Part shown: positions 40,476 through 50,059 of the stretch, piece by piece | How the letters are laid out: each line of letters opens with the position of its first letter | How positions within the stretch are numbered: the first letter of the stretch is position 1 | DNA from: an uncultured Mycoplasmatota bacterium | GTDB taxonomy: Bacteria > Bacillota_I > Bacilli_A > RF39 > UBA660 | Assembly (NCBI GenBank): GCA_900547225.1 | Contig: URFW01000008.1 | Span: 1 to 55,913, forward strand | Direction of reading: 5' to 3' | Length of the DNA stretch: 55,913 nucleotides | Program-made: the position numbers and the translations under genes | The notes under the pieces: model-generated | What the model saw: only the letters and a program-made list of their open reading frames with translations | Databases searched by the model: none | Told to the model about the DNA's origin: nothing

Positions 40476-42026
40476 TTAATTATTTTCTTCTATTTCCTTT
40501 AGTTTCTTTTCTTTATCTATTCTTTGGAATAACACTTCTGGTTTCATATTATTATAAGAATTATTTTCTTTAAATTCTAATGATGTATCAGTAGTATTTA
40601 ATTGTTTTAATATTTCTTTAGAAGTATTAGTTAAGAAAGGTGTAAGATGGTTTGCACATACTCTAATAGATTCAAGTAAATTATATAAAACTGTTTCTAA
40701 TCTATCTTTTTTATCTTCTTTTTTAGCTAAAGACCAAGGCATAGTTTCATCAATGTATTTATTTGATCTTCTTAAAACTTCAAATATTTCATCTAATGCG
40801 AAACCAATTTCTAACTTTTCCATTCTCTTTTCTACTTTACCATCTAAAGCATTTACCATATCTATTAATTCTTTATCTAAATCATCACATACTTTTTTAT
40901 TAGTAACTTGTCCATCAAAGTATTTGTTAGCCATTGATATTGTTCTGTTAACTAAATTACCTAGTGTATTTGCTAAATCAGTATTGGTTCTTTCTATTAA
41001 TAGTTCGTAAGTTAAATTGCCATCGTTTGCAAAAGGAATTTCATGTAAAACGTAATATCTTACGGCATCTACTCCAAACAAATCTACCAAATCATCAGCA
41101 TATATCGCATTTCCTCTTGATTTACCTATCTTATCGTTATTAGTAAGTAACCAAGGATGGCCAAATACTTGTTTTGGAAGCTCTAAATCTAAGCTCCATA
41201 AAAAGCAAGGCCAGTATATAGTGTGAAATCTTATTATATCTTTACCAATTAAGTGTAAATCAGCAGGCCACCACTTATTAAACTCACTAGATGAACCATC
41301 TGGATCATATCCAATGTTTGTTATATAGTTTGTTAAAGCATCAAGCCAAACGTACACAACGTGTTTAGGGTCTATATCAACTGGTATTCCCCAATCAAAT
41401 GAAGTTCTAGATACACATAAATCTTGAAGACCTGGTTTGATAAAATTATTAAGCATTTCATTTTTTCTTGACTCTGGTTGTATAAAGTTTGGATGCTCTT
41501 CTATGTATTTTACTAATCTATCTTGATACTTAGATAGTTTAAAGAAGTATGCTTCTTCTTTTTTTTCTTCAACTTCCCTTCCGCAGTCAGGACATTTACC
41601 GTCTACTAACTGGCTTTCTGTCCAAAACGATTCACAAGGTGTACAGTAAAGCCCAGAATATTCTCCCTTATAAATATCACCTTTATCATACATTTTATCA
41701 AATATTTTTTGAACTATTTTTTCGTGATGAGGATCAGTTGTCCTAACAAATTTATCATAAGATGTATTCATAATATCCCATATTCTTTTAATTTCAGTAG
41801 ATACTTCATCTACAAACTCTTTTGGACTAATACCTCTTTCCTTAGCCTTTAACTCTATTTTTTCACCATGTTCATCAGTTCCAGTTTGAAAGTATACATC
41901 AAAACCTTTTTGTCTTTTGTATCTTGCAATAGCATCCGCTAAAACAATTTCATACGTATTTCCAATATGAGGCTTGCCTGATGTGTATGCTATTGCAGTT
42001 GTAATATAGTATTTTTTCTTATCCAT
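40476..42026 (-). CDS. metG: Methionyl-tRNA synthetase
   Basis: This 516-aa protein has the class I HIGH-type motif (AYTSGKPHIGNTYE), the zinc-binding Cys pairs YCTPCESFW and CPDCGRE, the KMSKS-like NDKIGKSRGN, and an anticodon-binding helical domain. The C-terminal tRNA-binding (EMAP/Trbp111) domain found in some MetRS is missing, giving the short form. It charges both initiator and elongator tRNA-Met. A methionine T-box precedes it and a terminator follows, so it is a monocistron. The KMSKS loop reads IGKSR, a known type of variation, not a defect. Confidence 0.98.
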   Translation of the reverse strand: MDKKKYYITTAIAYTSGKPHIGNTYEIVLADAIARYKRQKGFDVYFQTGTDEHGEKIELKAKERGISPKEFVDEVSTEIKRIWDIMNTSYDKFVRTTDPHHEKIVQKIFDKMYDKGDIYKGEYSGLYCTPCESFWTESQLVDGKCPDCGREVEEKKEEAYFFKLSKYQDRLVKYIEEHPNFIQPESRKNEMLNNFIKPGLQDLCVSRTSFDWGIPVDIDPKHVVYVWLDALTNYITNIGYDPDGSSSEFNKWWPADLHLIGKDIIRFHTIYWPCFLWSLDLELPKQVFGHPWLLTNNDKIGKSRGNAIYADDLVDLFGVDAVRYYVLHEIPFANDGNLTYELLIERTNTDLANTLGNLVNRTISMANKYFDGQVTNKKVCDDLDKELIDMVNALDGKVEKRMEKLEIGFALDEIFEVLRRSNKYIDETMPWSLAKKEDKKDRLETVLYNLLESIRVCANHLTPFLTNTSKEILKQLNTTDTSLEFKENNSYNNMKPEVLFQRIDKEKKLKEIEENN

Positions 42027-42034
42027 AATAATCT

Positions 42035-42275
42035 CCTTTCAAAATAAAAAAATCATCCTTATTAAAGGACGATTATAACCGCGGTACCACCTTAATTCAT
42101 ATATAAATATATATGCTCTTATGCTATAACGTAGCTACCGTTTTAACCTAATTATTTAGTTAAAAAGCTCCAGAACCATTTATATAGTTATTATCTATTA
42201 CGTACTTTCACCATTTATACGCTCTCTTATTAATAGTTTTACCTTTTTCTTTCCTTCACTGCTTTTAAAACAAAT
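42035..42275 (-). promoter_or_regulatory. T-box riboswitch (methionine), metG
   Basis: The T-box AAGGTGGTACCGCGG is at 42079-42093 (minus strand), followed by a terminator hairpin AATCGTCCTT/AAGGATGATT with T-run (about 42048-42074). ATG in ATATAAATGGTTCTGG (42177-42179) is the likely specifier, matching methionine. Promoter at 42278-42306. Confidence 0.93.
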
Positions 42276-42277
42276 AA

Positions 42278-42306
42278 ATTATAACACATTATCTATTATA
42301 TTTCAA
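42278..42306 (-). promoter_or_regulatory. metG promoter
   Basis: -35 TTGAAA (42301-42306), 17-bp spacer, -10 TATAAT (42278-42283). Confidence 0.8.
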
Positions 42307-42319
42307 ATTTTTAAATATA

Positions 42320-43741
42320 TTATCTAGATTTTATTTTTGCCAAAAATTCATCACTTGATGCTTTTTCTATTATTTTATCATCAGTATACGTAAAAACTCC
42401 ATTGTTTAGTAATTTATCAACGCTTTCATCATCTAATAAACCATATAAATAAAGTGAATATTCTTCTTCTATATACTTTTCTAAGTAACTAATATCGGTA
42501 TTCCTCCAATTGATATCTATATCATTTAAAAGTGATATTTTAGCTTTATCTTTATTTCTATCTAAACTTTCTTTTTGCGTTTCTAACCAAGCATGTAAGT
42601 CATTGTTACCATCTTTATAAACGTAATTTTCTAAAACAAAGATATCACCATAAGTGTCTTTATATTCTTTTAACATTAAATAATACTTTTTCCAACCGTT
42701 ATCATTTATCATATTAATACCATATTTTTTATATCTTTTAGGCATTACAAACCATACCATTTCAATTTCATCTAATAATTTTATTTTCCATTCTTCTAAA
42801 TTATTATTCTTATAAAATTTTCTTTGTCTATTTATCCAAACGCCAAGTTTAATTATGCTGCCTTCCTCATTTTTTGTTTCGTAAGTTGCGGGTATTAATA
42901 AATTTCCGTTTTCTTCGTAGTATATTTTAGCAAGTTTATATTTTTTTAGCCATCTTTTAGCATTATTTTCTTGTACAACCTTTAAGCTGTTTTCAACTGT
43001 CCTAATAATTTCAATTTCTTCTAGAAACTTTGCTTTCCACTCTTCTAACTCATTATTTTTGTATTTACTTCTTTGTGAACTCATCCAAATACCTAGTTTA
43101 ACTATCTTACCTTCTTCATCTTTTGTTTCATACTTAAGTGGTATTAATAAATCTCCATTTTCTACGTAGTATCTTTTAGCAAGATTATAATTTTTCAACC
43201 ATTTTTTATCATTGGTTTTCTTACGAGATTCTTTACTAAGTTGATCTATATTTTCAACTACCCAAATCATTTTAATTTTTTCTAGTAATTTTATTCGCCA
43301 ACCTTCTATTTTATTATCCCTATACGCTTTTCTTTGGCAATTTATCCAAATACCTAGGTTAACTATGTTACCTTCCTCATCTTTTATTTTATACTTTCGT
43401 GGTATTAATAAATCTCCATTTTCTTCATAATATTTTTTAGCAAGATTATAATTTTTCAGCCATTTTTTGTCATTTGTTTTCTTACGAGATTCTTTACCAA
43501 GTTGTTCTATATTTTCAACTGTCCAAACCATTTCAATTTCTTCTAGTAATTTTATCTTCCAATCTTGAAGCTTATTTTTTTTATAAAATTTTCTTTGTGT
43601 ACTTATCCAAGTTCCAAGCTTAATTATGCTGCCTTCTTCATCTTTTACTTCATATTTATACGGCACTAATAAATCTCCATTTTCTTCATAATACTTTCTT
43701 ACAAGATTATAGTTCTTTAACCAATTTTCTTTTTGAGTCAT
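42320..43741 (-). CDS. Five-repeat helicase-associated (HA) domain protein
   Basis: This 473-aa protein is built from five tandem copies of a roughly 67-residue module starting W(L/K)KxYxLxKxYYEENGDLLIP, containing a lone G(T/I/V)W(I/M)xxQR, and ending with (K/E)xxLLexIxxxW. Copies lie at about 7-73, 94-160, 181-247, 264-330 and a divergent one at 350-412; a short acidic tail follows. The module matches the helicase-associated domain (PF03457-like), thought to bind nucleic acid, which usually follows SF2 helicases. Here there is no helicase. It has its own strong promoter. A nucleic-acid-binding or helicase-recruiting role is inferred. Confidence 0.8.
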   Translation of the reverse strand: MTQKENWLKNYNLVRKYYEENGDLLVPYKYEVKDEEGSIIKLGTWISTQRKFYKKNKLQDWKIKLLEEIEMVWTVENIEQLGKESRKKTNDKKWLKNYNLAKKYYEENGDLLIPRKYKIKDEEGNIVNLGIWINCQRKAYRDNKIEGWRIKLLEKIKMIWVVENIDQLSKESRKKTNDKKWLKNYNLAKRYYVENGDLLIPLKYETKDEEGKIVKLGIWMSSQRSKYKNNELEEWKAKFLEEIEIIRTVENSLKVVQENNAKRWLKKYKLAKIYYEENGNLLIPATYETKNEEGSIIKLGVWINRQRKFYKNNNLEEWKIKLLDEIEMVWFVMPKRYKKYGINMINDNGWKKYYLMLKEYKDTYGDIFVLENYVYKDGNNDLHAWLETQKESLDRNKDKAKISLLNDIDINWRNTDISYLEKYIEEEYSLYLYGLLDDESVDKLLNNGVFTYTDDKIIEKASSDEFLAKIKSR

Positions 43742-43780
43742 AAAATCACCCCATAAACATTACTTAAATAAAGTACAACT

Positions 43781-43813
43781 ATTATACTAAAAAAGGAATT
43801 TATGTCAAATTCC
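43781..43813 (-). promoter_or_regulatory. Overlapping terminator and consensus promoter
   Basis: The -35 TTGACA (43803-43808) and -10 TATAAT (43781-43786), 16 bp apart, form a near-ideal promoter for the HA-repeat gene. The same bases form the terminator of the upstream HAD gene: stem GGAATTT/AAATTCC (43795-43801, 43807-43813) with a T-run. One sequence serves both ends. Confidence 0.75.
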
Positions 43814-44609
43814 CATTAATAATATTCTCAAGTAAATAAGCTACACCATCTTCTGCGCAAGACTTAGTTATAAAGCCCGCCTTTTGCTTCAATTCAAACA
43901 TAGCATTATCAACACAAACGTTTAAGCCTTCATCAAAAAACATAGGAAGGTCATTTAAATCGTCACCAACTCTTATAGTATCTTTTATTGGTACGTTTAA
44001 ATATTTACACATTTTAAGTACACCTTCGCCCTTATTAGATCCTTTCTTTGTAACATCAAGCCAGTAATTTTTGTTATTAATAAAGTTATTATCATATAAA
44101 GCTCTACTTCTGTTAATAACTGATAAATCTTTCATTCCGTTTATAATTTTTTCTATATCAAGTATTTTTTCCTTATCTGGTCCATATATAACTACCTGAG
44201 TTACATCTATTTTATCATATAATGCTTTATCTAAAGAAGTAAATAAAGTTTGGTTAATTAATGCATCTTTATTTACTAAGTCTTTAGAAGTTGAAGTAAT
44301 AATAAACTTAAAATCATTTATGTTACATATTTCATATAATTTTTTTAAATGTTCATATCCTATTTTATTAGCATATAAAACCTTTTCTTTTTCTAGGTCA
44401 TATATTATTGAACCATTAGTACATATGATATATCTTACTCCTTTTATTTTTTTTGCAATTAGTTTTGTATAAGATACACTTCTTCCGCTTGTTAAAATAA
44501 ATGTTCCACCAAGCTTTATGTAACGTTCTATTAAATCAATGTTTTTTCTTGATATTACGCCCTCTATTGCAAGCGTTCTATCTATGTCAGAAAATACTAT
44601 ATTTTTCAT
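43800..44609 (-). CDS. Cof-type HAD-IIB phosphatase
   Basis: This 269-aa protein has HAD motif I FSDIDRTLA (nucleophile Asp), motif II LTSGR, a type C2B cap in the middle, motif III Lys region KGSNKGEGV and motif IV VGDDLNDLPMF. This is the Cof/YidA-type phosphatase layout and length; members remove phosphate from sugar phosphates, FMN and other small molecules, with unpredictable specificity. The start has AGGAGG upstream. It follows the P-type ATPase gene by 9 bp, so the two are cotranscribed. Confidence 0.9.
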   Translation of the reverse strand: MKNIVFSDIDRTLAIEGVISRKNIDLIERYIKLGGTFILTSGRSVSYTKLIAKKIKGVRYIICTNGSIIYDLEKEKVLYANKIGYEHLKKLYEICNINDFKFIITSTSKDLVNKDALINQTLFTSLDKALYDKIDVTQVVIYGPDKEKILDIEKIINGMKDLSVINRSRALYDNNFINNKNYWLDVTKKGSNKGEGVLKMCKYLNVPIKDTIRVGDDLNDLPMFFDEGLNVCVDNAMFELKQKAGFITKSCAEDGVAYLLENIINGNLT

Positions 44610-44618
44610 AATGCCTCC

Positions 44619-46946
44619 TTACATAAACCAAGATCTTTTTCTTTCAATAATCAAGTTAAGTAAGTTAGATAATAACTTAAATAACCTAGTTGATATATAC
44701 ATAAGTGGAAGTAAAATTAAAAGTGAGTTTGGCGTTAATATTTCAAGAGAAAATATACTTCTACCAATTGGTGTTACTAGTGCTAGAAGAAATATTATAC
44801 TAAGTACAAAAAGAAGTGATTTTCTAAGCAAATTAAGTGGTTTACTTATTCTATATATTAGTAAAAGAGCAGTATATGCGGTTATTATAACAGCACATGT
44901 TGAAGTTTGTGTGCCTGGAAATTTAAGTAGGCTTGCTACAAAGACAAGTATTAATATGTTCACAACGGTCGTTATACCACTAGGTATTGCCTTTGATACA
45001 ACGTTTATGAAAAACTTACCCTTAACCCTTAATTTATTTGGCTCTAACGCTAATATAAACGCTGGAATTCCGATTGTTAAACTGTTAATTAACGTCATTT
45101 GAATCGGAATAAAAGGATATGCATAGTTGATGAACAAAAATAATAGCGCTAGTAAAGATGCGTAAATAGTCTTAGATAAAAATAGTGTTGCAGAACGCTC
45201 TACGTTATTAATTGTTCTTCTTCCTTCTTTAACTATTTTTGGCATTGAATCAAAATTAGAATCAAGAAGTACTAATTCAGATACGTTTCTTGCGGCATCT
45301 GCTCCATCACTCATTGCAACACCACAGTCCGCTTCTTTAAGAGCTAAAACATCATTTACTCCATCGCCCGTCATTGCAACTACGTGTCCATTTTTTCTAA
45401 GTGCTGATATAAGCATCTTTTTTTGATCTGGTTTAACACGTGCGAAAATAGTGTTTTCTTCTACTATATTATTAATGTCCGTATCTTCTTTTATGTTTCT
45501 TAAATCTACGGCACCACTTACCTCTATTCCAACTGTTTTTGCAACATTTTTGACGGTAGATACGCTATCTCCTGATATTACTTTTATATTAACATCGTTT
45601 TCCTTAAAGTAATTAATAGTTATTTCTGCTTCTTTTCTCACCTTATCCCTTATTAAAATAAGAGCTAAAACATCTTTTTTTCTAGGCAATTTATCATCTT
45701 TTATTGCGCCTGTTTTAACCAATACTAAAACTCTATTTAAAGATGAATATTTTTCTATTTCTTTTTCATAAGTTTTTAAATCATCTTCCAAAACAAACTC
45801 AGGAGCTCCCATAATATATGAACAATCTTTTAAAATTATTCCTGAATACTTTCTTTCTGATGAAAAAGGTATTGTTTTTATAGCCTTTTCGTTTGAGTTA
45901 TTTTTATACTTATCATTTATTGCTAAAAACGTTGGATTCTTATCATTTAAGTTTGTAGATAACGCTTCCATCGCGTAGTCTATGTCACTTATCTTGTTAT
46001 TGTTAAGAGGAATTATATCACTTACTTCCATCTTTCCTTCTGTTATTGTTCCTGTTTTATCTAAGCATAACGTATCTACTCTAGCAAGAGTCTCTATCGC
46101 ATATAAATCTTGAACTAATACGTTATATTTAGATAGTTTTAAAACGCTTATTGCAAGTACTGTTGAAACAAGTAATATTAATCCTTCTGGTATCATACCA
46201 ACTACTGCCGCAACTACCGTTACAACCGCATTTTGCGTGGTATTATCAGGAATTGATAACTGTTTTAATAAAAGAAGTATTCCAATTGGTATTAACACAA
46301 TTGATACGTATTTTACTATTTTATTTAAAGAGCGCATTATCTCAGAATTTATCTCTTTTTTAAGTTTTTTAGCATCACGTGATATAACGGACGTGTAGTT
46401 ATCTAGTCCAACGTGAATTACTTTTGCCTTTACATTACCACTTACTACGAAACTACCTGATAGTATTTCATCCCCCTTCTTTTTATATATCGTTTTAGAC
46501 TCACCAGTTATAAAAGATTCATTAACCTCACACACTCCATCAACTACTTTAGAGTCTACAACAACTTGATTTCCTAATTCATAAATTATTAAATCATCTA
46601 ATACAATATCATTTATATGTATTTCACACATTTTAGAGTCACGAATTACCTTGGCTTTAGAAGATGATATTACTGATAATTTATCTACTATTTTTTTAGC
46701 CCTAATTTCCTGAATCGTACTAATTAACGTATTACATACAACAACACCTAAAAAAAGCAGATTTTTGTATGAACCAACAACTATTATTGCAATACCTAAA
46801 ACTAAGTTAATAAAGTTAAACAAAGTACAAGTATTTTCTAATAAAATCTGTTTAACACTCTTACTAGGAGTAGTTGTATCATAATTTACTTTTCCTTGTC
46901 TTATTCTTTGTTTTACTTCTTCTTTAGTAAGCCCAGTTAAATTCAT
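44619..46946 (-). CDS. CtpE-like cation-transporting P-type ATPase
   Basis: This 775-aa protein has the P-type ATPase motifs: actuator TGES (147-150), PEGL in helix M4 (253-256), phosphorylation motif DKTGT (296-300), and hinge TGDGVNDVLALKEADCGVAMSDGAD. PEGLILLVSTVLAISV instead of the PEALP/PEGLPAV of classical Ca/K pumps, and LVQDLYAIETLARVD, place it in the CtpE/CaxP-like group linked to calcium in actinobacteria and streptococci. It likely moves a divalent cation, probably Ca2+. The promoter is TGGTATAAT (46982-46990). The ribosome site is weak. Confidence 0.88.
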   Translation of the reverse strand: MNLTGLTKEEVKQRIRQGKVNYDTTTPSKSVKQILLENTCTLFNFINLVLGIAIIVVGSYKNLLFLGVVVCNTLISTIQEIRAKKIVDKLSVISSSKAKVIRDSKMCEIHINDIVLDDLIIYELGNQVVVDSKVVDGVCEVNESFITGESKTIYKKKGDEILSGSFVVSGNVKAKVIHVGLDNYTSVISRDAKKLKKEINSEIMRSLNKIVKYVSIVLIPIGILLLLKQLSIPDNTTQNAVVTVVAAVVGMIPEGLILLVSTVLAISVLKLSKYNVLVQDLYAIETLARVDTLCLDKTGTITEGKMEVSDIIPLNNNKISDIDYAMEALSTNLNDKNPTFLAINDKYKNNSNEKAIKTIPFSSERKYSGIILKDCSYIMGAPEFVLEDDLKTYEKEIEKYSSLNRVLVLVKTGAIKDDKLPRKKDVLALILIRDKVRKEAEITINYFKENDVNIKVISGDSVSTVKNVAKTVGIEVSGAVDLRNIKEDTDINNIVEENTIFARVKPDQKKMLISALRKNGHVVAMTGDGVNDVLALKEADCGVAMSDGADAARNVSELVLLDSNFDSMPKIVKEGRRTINNVERSATLFLSKTIYASLLALLFLFINYAYPFIPIQMTLINSLTIGIPAFILALEPNKLRVKGKFFINVVSKAIPSGITTVVNILILVFVASLLKFPGTQTSTCAVIITAYTALLLIYRISKPLNLLRKSLLFVLSIIFLLALVTPIGRSIFSLEILTPNSLLILLPLMYISTRLFKLLSNLLNLIIERKRSWFM

Positions 46947-46981
46947 AGTATATTCATCTTCTTTCTATTGTTACATAAATT

Positions 46982-46990
46982 ATTATACCA
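46982..46990 (-). promoter_or_regulatory. Extended -10 promoter of the P-type ATPase gene
   Basis: Minus strand TGGTATAAT with TTTAAA 16 bp upstream. Confidence 0.55.
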
Positions 46991-47036
46991 TTTTTTATAT
47001 AACTTTAAAGAAAAAAGACAATATATTTTAAATATA

Positions 47037-48173
47037 TTATCCTTTTTTAACATATTTTTCAAACATATTAAAATCACTAGTTTTTAGGTTTGTTAAGTTA
47101 AGCTCTTCTAATAGTTTCTTTTGTTTTCTATCTAGTTTAGTTGGAGTTATAACTTTTATAACAACAAACATATCACCAGTACCACGTTTTGCTGGACTCT
47201 TTAAGCCCTTACCTTTAAGTCTATGTCTATCACCTGTTTGACTGCCTTGAGGAACCGTTAATATTACGTTACCATCAAGTGTTGGAACTTCTTTTTTACA
47301 TCCTAGTGCAGCTTCTGTAATGGTAAGTGGTAAAGTTACGAATAGATTATTATCATCTCTTCTAAATAATGGGTGTTCTTTTACTTTTATTTCGATATAA
47401 ACATCTCCATTTGGACCACCGTTTTCTCCTGCTGGACCTTTACCTGCTACTCTTAAGTGGTCACCGGTATCAACTCCTGCTGGAACGTTTACTATAATGT
47501 TTTTCTTAACACGTTTTTTACCAGTTCCGCGGCAAGTTGTACATTTTTTTGTATATGTTTCACCCGTTCCACCACAAGTAGGACAAGGTCTTTGAGTAAT
47601 AAATGCTCCTAAAATACTTCTTTGTTGTTCTTTTATATATCCTGTTCCTTTACAATCAGGGCAAGTCTTAATGCCAGTTCCGCCTTTTCCATCACAGTCT
47701 GGGCATTTATCATCAATGTTTAATGAAACCGTTGTTTTAGTTCCAAATGCTGCCTCTTCAAAATCCATCTCAAATATTACATTAATATCTGGACCCTTTG
47801 TTTTTCTTGTGGGATTTGATGTTCTTCCGCCTCCAAAGAACGATGAATCTCCCCCAAAGCCAAAACCTGATCCAAATATATCTTTAAATATATCTGATGC
47901 ATCAAAGTCTTCGAATCCAGAGAAACCACCGGCTCCTTTAAAGCCTCCGTTTTGATCAAATGCTGCATGACCAAATCTATCATATTTATCTTTCTTTTCT
48001 TTATCTGATAATACTGAGTATGCTTCTTGTACTTCCTTAAATTTTTCTGCTGCGTCTTTTTCCTTAGAAACATCTGGATGATATTTCTTAGCTAACTTTC
48101 TAAACGCGCTTTTAATTTCGGCATCTGTTGCAGTTTTAGAAACACCAAGTACTTCATAATAGTCTTTCTTCAT
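47037..48173 (-). CDS. dnaJ: Chaperone DnaJ
   Basis: This 378-aa protein has a J domain with HPD (KKYHPDVSKE), a Gly/Phe-rich segment (about 75-110), four zinc-binding repeats (CPDCDGKGG, CPDCKGTG, CPTCGGTG, CTTCRGTG) and the C-terminal substrate-binding domains. This is the full-length type I DnaJ, which feeds substrates to DnaK. It is the last gene of the heat-shock operon, 16 bp after pepF. A short AT-rich hairpin with T-run (about 47014-47038) may end the transcript. Confidence 0.98.
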   Translation of the reverse strand: MKKDYYEVLGVSKTATDAEIKSAFRKLAKKYHPDVSKEKDAAEKFKEVQEAYSVLSDKEKKDKYDRFGHAAFDQNGGFKGAGGFSGFEDFDASDIFKDIFGSGFGFGGDSSFFGGGRTSNPTRKTKGPDINVIFEMDFEEAAFGTKTTVSLNIDDKCPDCDGKGGTGIKTCPDCKGTGYIKEQQRSILGAFITQRPCPTCGGTGETYTKKCTTCRGTGKKRVKKNIIVNVPAGVDTGDHLRVAGKGPAGENGGPNGDVYIEIKVKEHPLFRRDDNNLFVTLPLTITEAALGCKKEVPTLDGNVILTVPQGSQTGDRHRLKGKGLKSPAKRGTGDMFVVIKVITPTKLDRKQKKLLEELNLTNLKTSDFNMFEKYVKKG

Positions 48174-48189
48174 CCTTCTAAAATACCTC

Positions 48190-49992
48190 CTAACTATTAT
48201 ATATGTCTTTAAATTCCTTTAAATATTTCTCAAAAGTCTTAATGGCTGATAAAATAACGGACTTGCTATTTAAATTGACGCCTGCTATTTTTAACTCATC
48301 TAAAGGATACATAGAACCACCTGATTTTAAAAATTTTATATAATTTTCTAGTGCGCCTTCTTTATTATTCAAAATACCATCTACAATATAACTTGCTGCT
48401 GATATTCCAGTTGCATATTTATATACGTAGAAGTTATAGTAAAAATGTGGTATTCTAGCCCATTCATACTTAATTAAATCGTCACATAAAACATTAGGCC
48501 CAAAGTATTTTTTAACTAGGTTGTAATATGTATTTGATAATAAATCACTAGTTAAAACCTCGCCTTTTTCTCTTAATTTATGAGTTTCTTTTTCAAATTC
48601 TGCAAACATTGTTTGCCTGTATAAAGTTGCCTTATATAAATCTAAAATATGATTTATAACAGCTAATTTTTCTTCTTTATTCTTAGAGTTTTTAAGCATA
48701 TAATTTGCAAGTAAAAGTTCGTTAACAGTTGATGCAACTTCTGCTACAAATATCTCATATGACGAATATTGATATGGGTTATTTTTGCAAGATAAGTATG
48801 TATGCATAGAATGTCCAAGTTCATGAGCAAGTGTTGATACATCATTTAGTGTTCCTTCAAAGTTTAATAAAACATATGGATTAACATCAAAATTACCTGA
48901 TGAATATGCGCCTGACCTCTTACCTTTACTATGATAAATATCTATCCATTTTTCATCAAAGGCTTTCTTTAAGTTTTTTATGTATTTATCTCCTAAAATG
49001 CTTAATGCTTCCATTACTATTTCTTTTGCTTCATCAAATGAATATTTTTTATCTATCTTATTTATTATTTCAACATAAGTATCATACATGTGAAGGCGAT
49101 CAAGAGAAAGTATTTCCCTTTTTAAGTCATAATAATCATATAATACATCCATATTATCATTAACAACTTTTATTAAGTTGTTATAAATATCTACTGGTAC
49201 GTTATCGGAATATAAAGAGGCACTAATTGCACTATCATAATTTCTTATTTTAGCTAATACAACGTTAGTTTCTACCTCGCCCTTATAAGTAGATGTTATA
49301 GTTCTTATATATTTCTTATACTTATTATGAAGCATCTCAAAAGCTCTTTTTCGTACACTTCTATCTTTTGATTTTATGAATAATGAGTAATTACTTTCGT
49401 TGAACTTAACTTTATTACCTTTTTCATCAGTGATATAATCATATTCAAAATCAGAATCAGTTAGTGCTTCATAAGTCTCTTCTGGATTAGATAGACACTT
49501 TGATAAATTTGATAACATCTTTTCTTTTTCTTCATCTAACGTGTGATTTTTAAACCTATATATATTTTCAATACTAAATCTATAATCTTCTAACTTTTCT
49601 TCTTCTTTATAAAATGTATTTAATTTTTCTTCATCTAGTTTTAATATTTCAGGAACAACAAAAGATGATAATTCATTATATTTAGTAAATAAATCAGAAA
49701 CTTTATTTGTCATTACTTTATATTTTTCATCTAAAGTATCAGCATCATAATTTAGATGTGCATAGTAATATATTTTTTCTAATTTTCTTGATACTTCTTC
49801 ATCATATTTTAAATATTCATAAAGCTTTTTACCATTACTCAGAAAACTATCTTTATACTCCAAAACTTTTAATATTTTCTCTTTTACATCATCAAAATCT
49901 TTTTGCCACTCTTTTTCATCTTTATATATCTTTGTTAAATCCCATTTATACTTATCTTCAATCTCACATCTTAACTTTTCTTCTTTAGCCAT
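48190..49992 (-). CDS. pepF: Oligoendopeptidase F
   Basis: This 600-aa protein is an M3B-family peptidase: the zinc motif HELGH is in TLAHELGHSMHTYLS (about 387), with a downstream Glu helix (EVASTVNELLLANY). It starts MAKEEKLRCEIEDKYKWDLT, typical of PepF. It cuts short peptides in the cytoplasm. It is unusually placed between dnaK and dnaJ, replacing the usual adjacency. An 11-bp hairpin lies between dnaK and pepF (50017-50045). Catalytic residues are present. Confidence 0.95.
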   Translation of the reverse strand: MAKEEKLRCEIEDKYKWDLTKIYKDEKEWQKDFDDVKEKILKVLEYKDSFLSNGKKLYEYLKYDEEVSRKLEKIYYYAHLNYDADTLDEKYKVMTNKVSDLFTKYNELSSFVVPEILKLDEEKLNTFYKEEEKLEDYRFSIENIYRFKNHTLDEEKEKMLSNLSKCLSNPEETYEALTDSDFEYDYITDEKGNKVKFNESNYSLFIKSKDRSVRKRAFEMLHNKYKKYIRTITSTYKGEVETNVVLAKIRNYDSAISASLYSDNVPVDIYNNLIKVVNDNMDVLYDYYDLKREILSLDRLHMYDTYVEIINKIDKKYSFDEAKEIVMEALSILGDKYIKNLKKAFDEKWIDIYHSKGKRSGAYSSGNFDVNPYVLLNFEGTLNDVSTLAHELGHSMHTYLSCKNNPYQYSSYEIFVAEVASTVNELLLANYMLKNSKNKEEKLAVINHILDLYKATLYRQTMFAEFEKETHKLREKGEVLTSDLLSNTYYNLVKKYFGPNVLCDDLIKYEWARIPHFYYNFYVYKYATGISAASYIVDGILNNKEGALENYIKFLKSGGSMYPLDELKIAGVNLNSKSVILSAIKTFEKYLKEFKDIYNS

Positions 49993-50016
49993 AGACTCTC
50001 CTTTTTATTTAAGCAT

Positions 50017-50045
50017 AAAGTTCTAGCTTTAAATGCTAGAACTTT
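50017..50045 (-). other. Strong intercistronic hairpin in the heat-shock operon
   Basis: 11-bp stem AAAGTTCTAGC/GCTAGAACTTT with a 7-base loop, between dnaK and pepF. No U-run follows on the minus strand (ATGCTTAAAT), so it is unlikely to be an efficient terminator. It may be a processing or stabilising element giving more dnaK than dnaJ. Confidence 0.55.
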
Positions 50046-50059
50046 ACTACTATTATTTA

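Noticed and set aside
42320..43741. HA-repeat protein as the missing effector of the nearby retron
   Set aside because: metG, its T-box and two terminators lie between them, each has its own promoter, and no known retron effector has this architecture.
44539..45102. Plus-strand open frame of 187 codons opposite the P-type ATPase and HAD genes
   Set aside because: It lies antisense to two well-supported genes, has no ribosome site or family match, and follows from the codon bias of the real frames.
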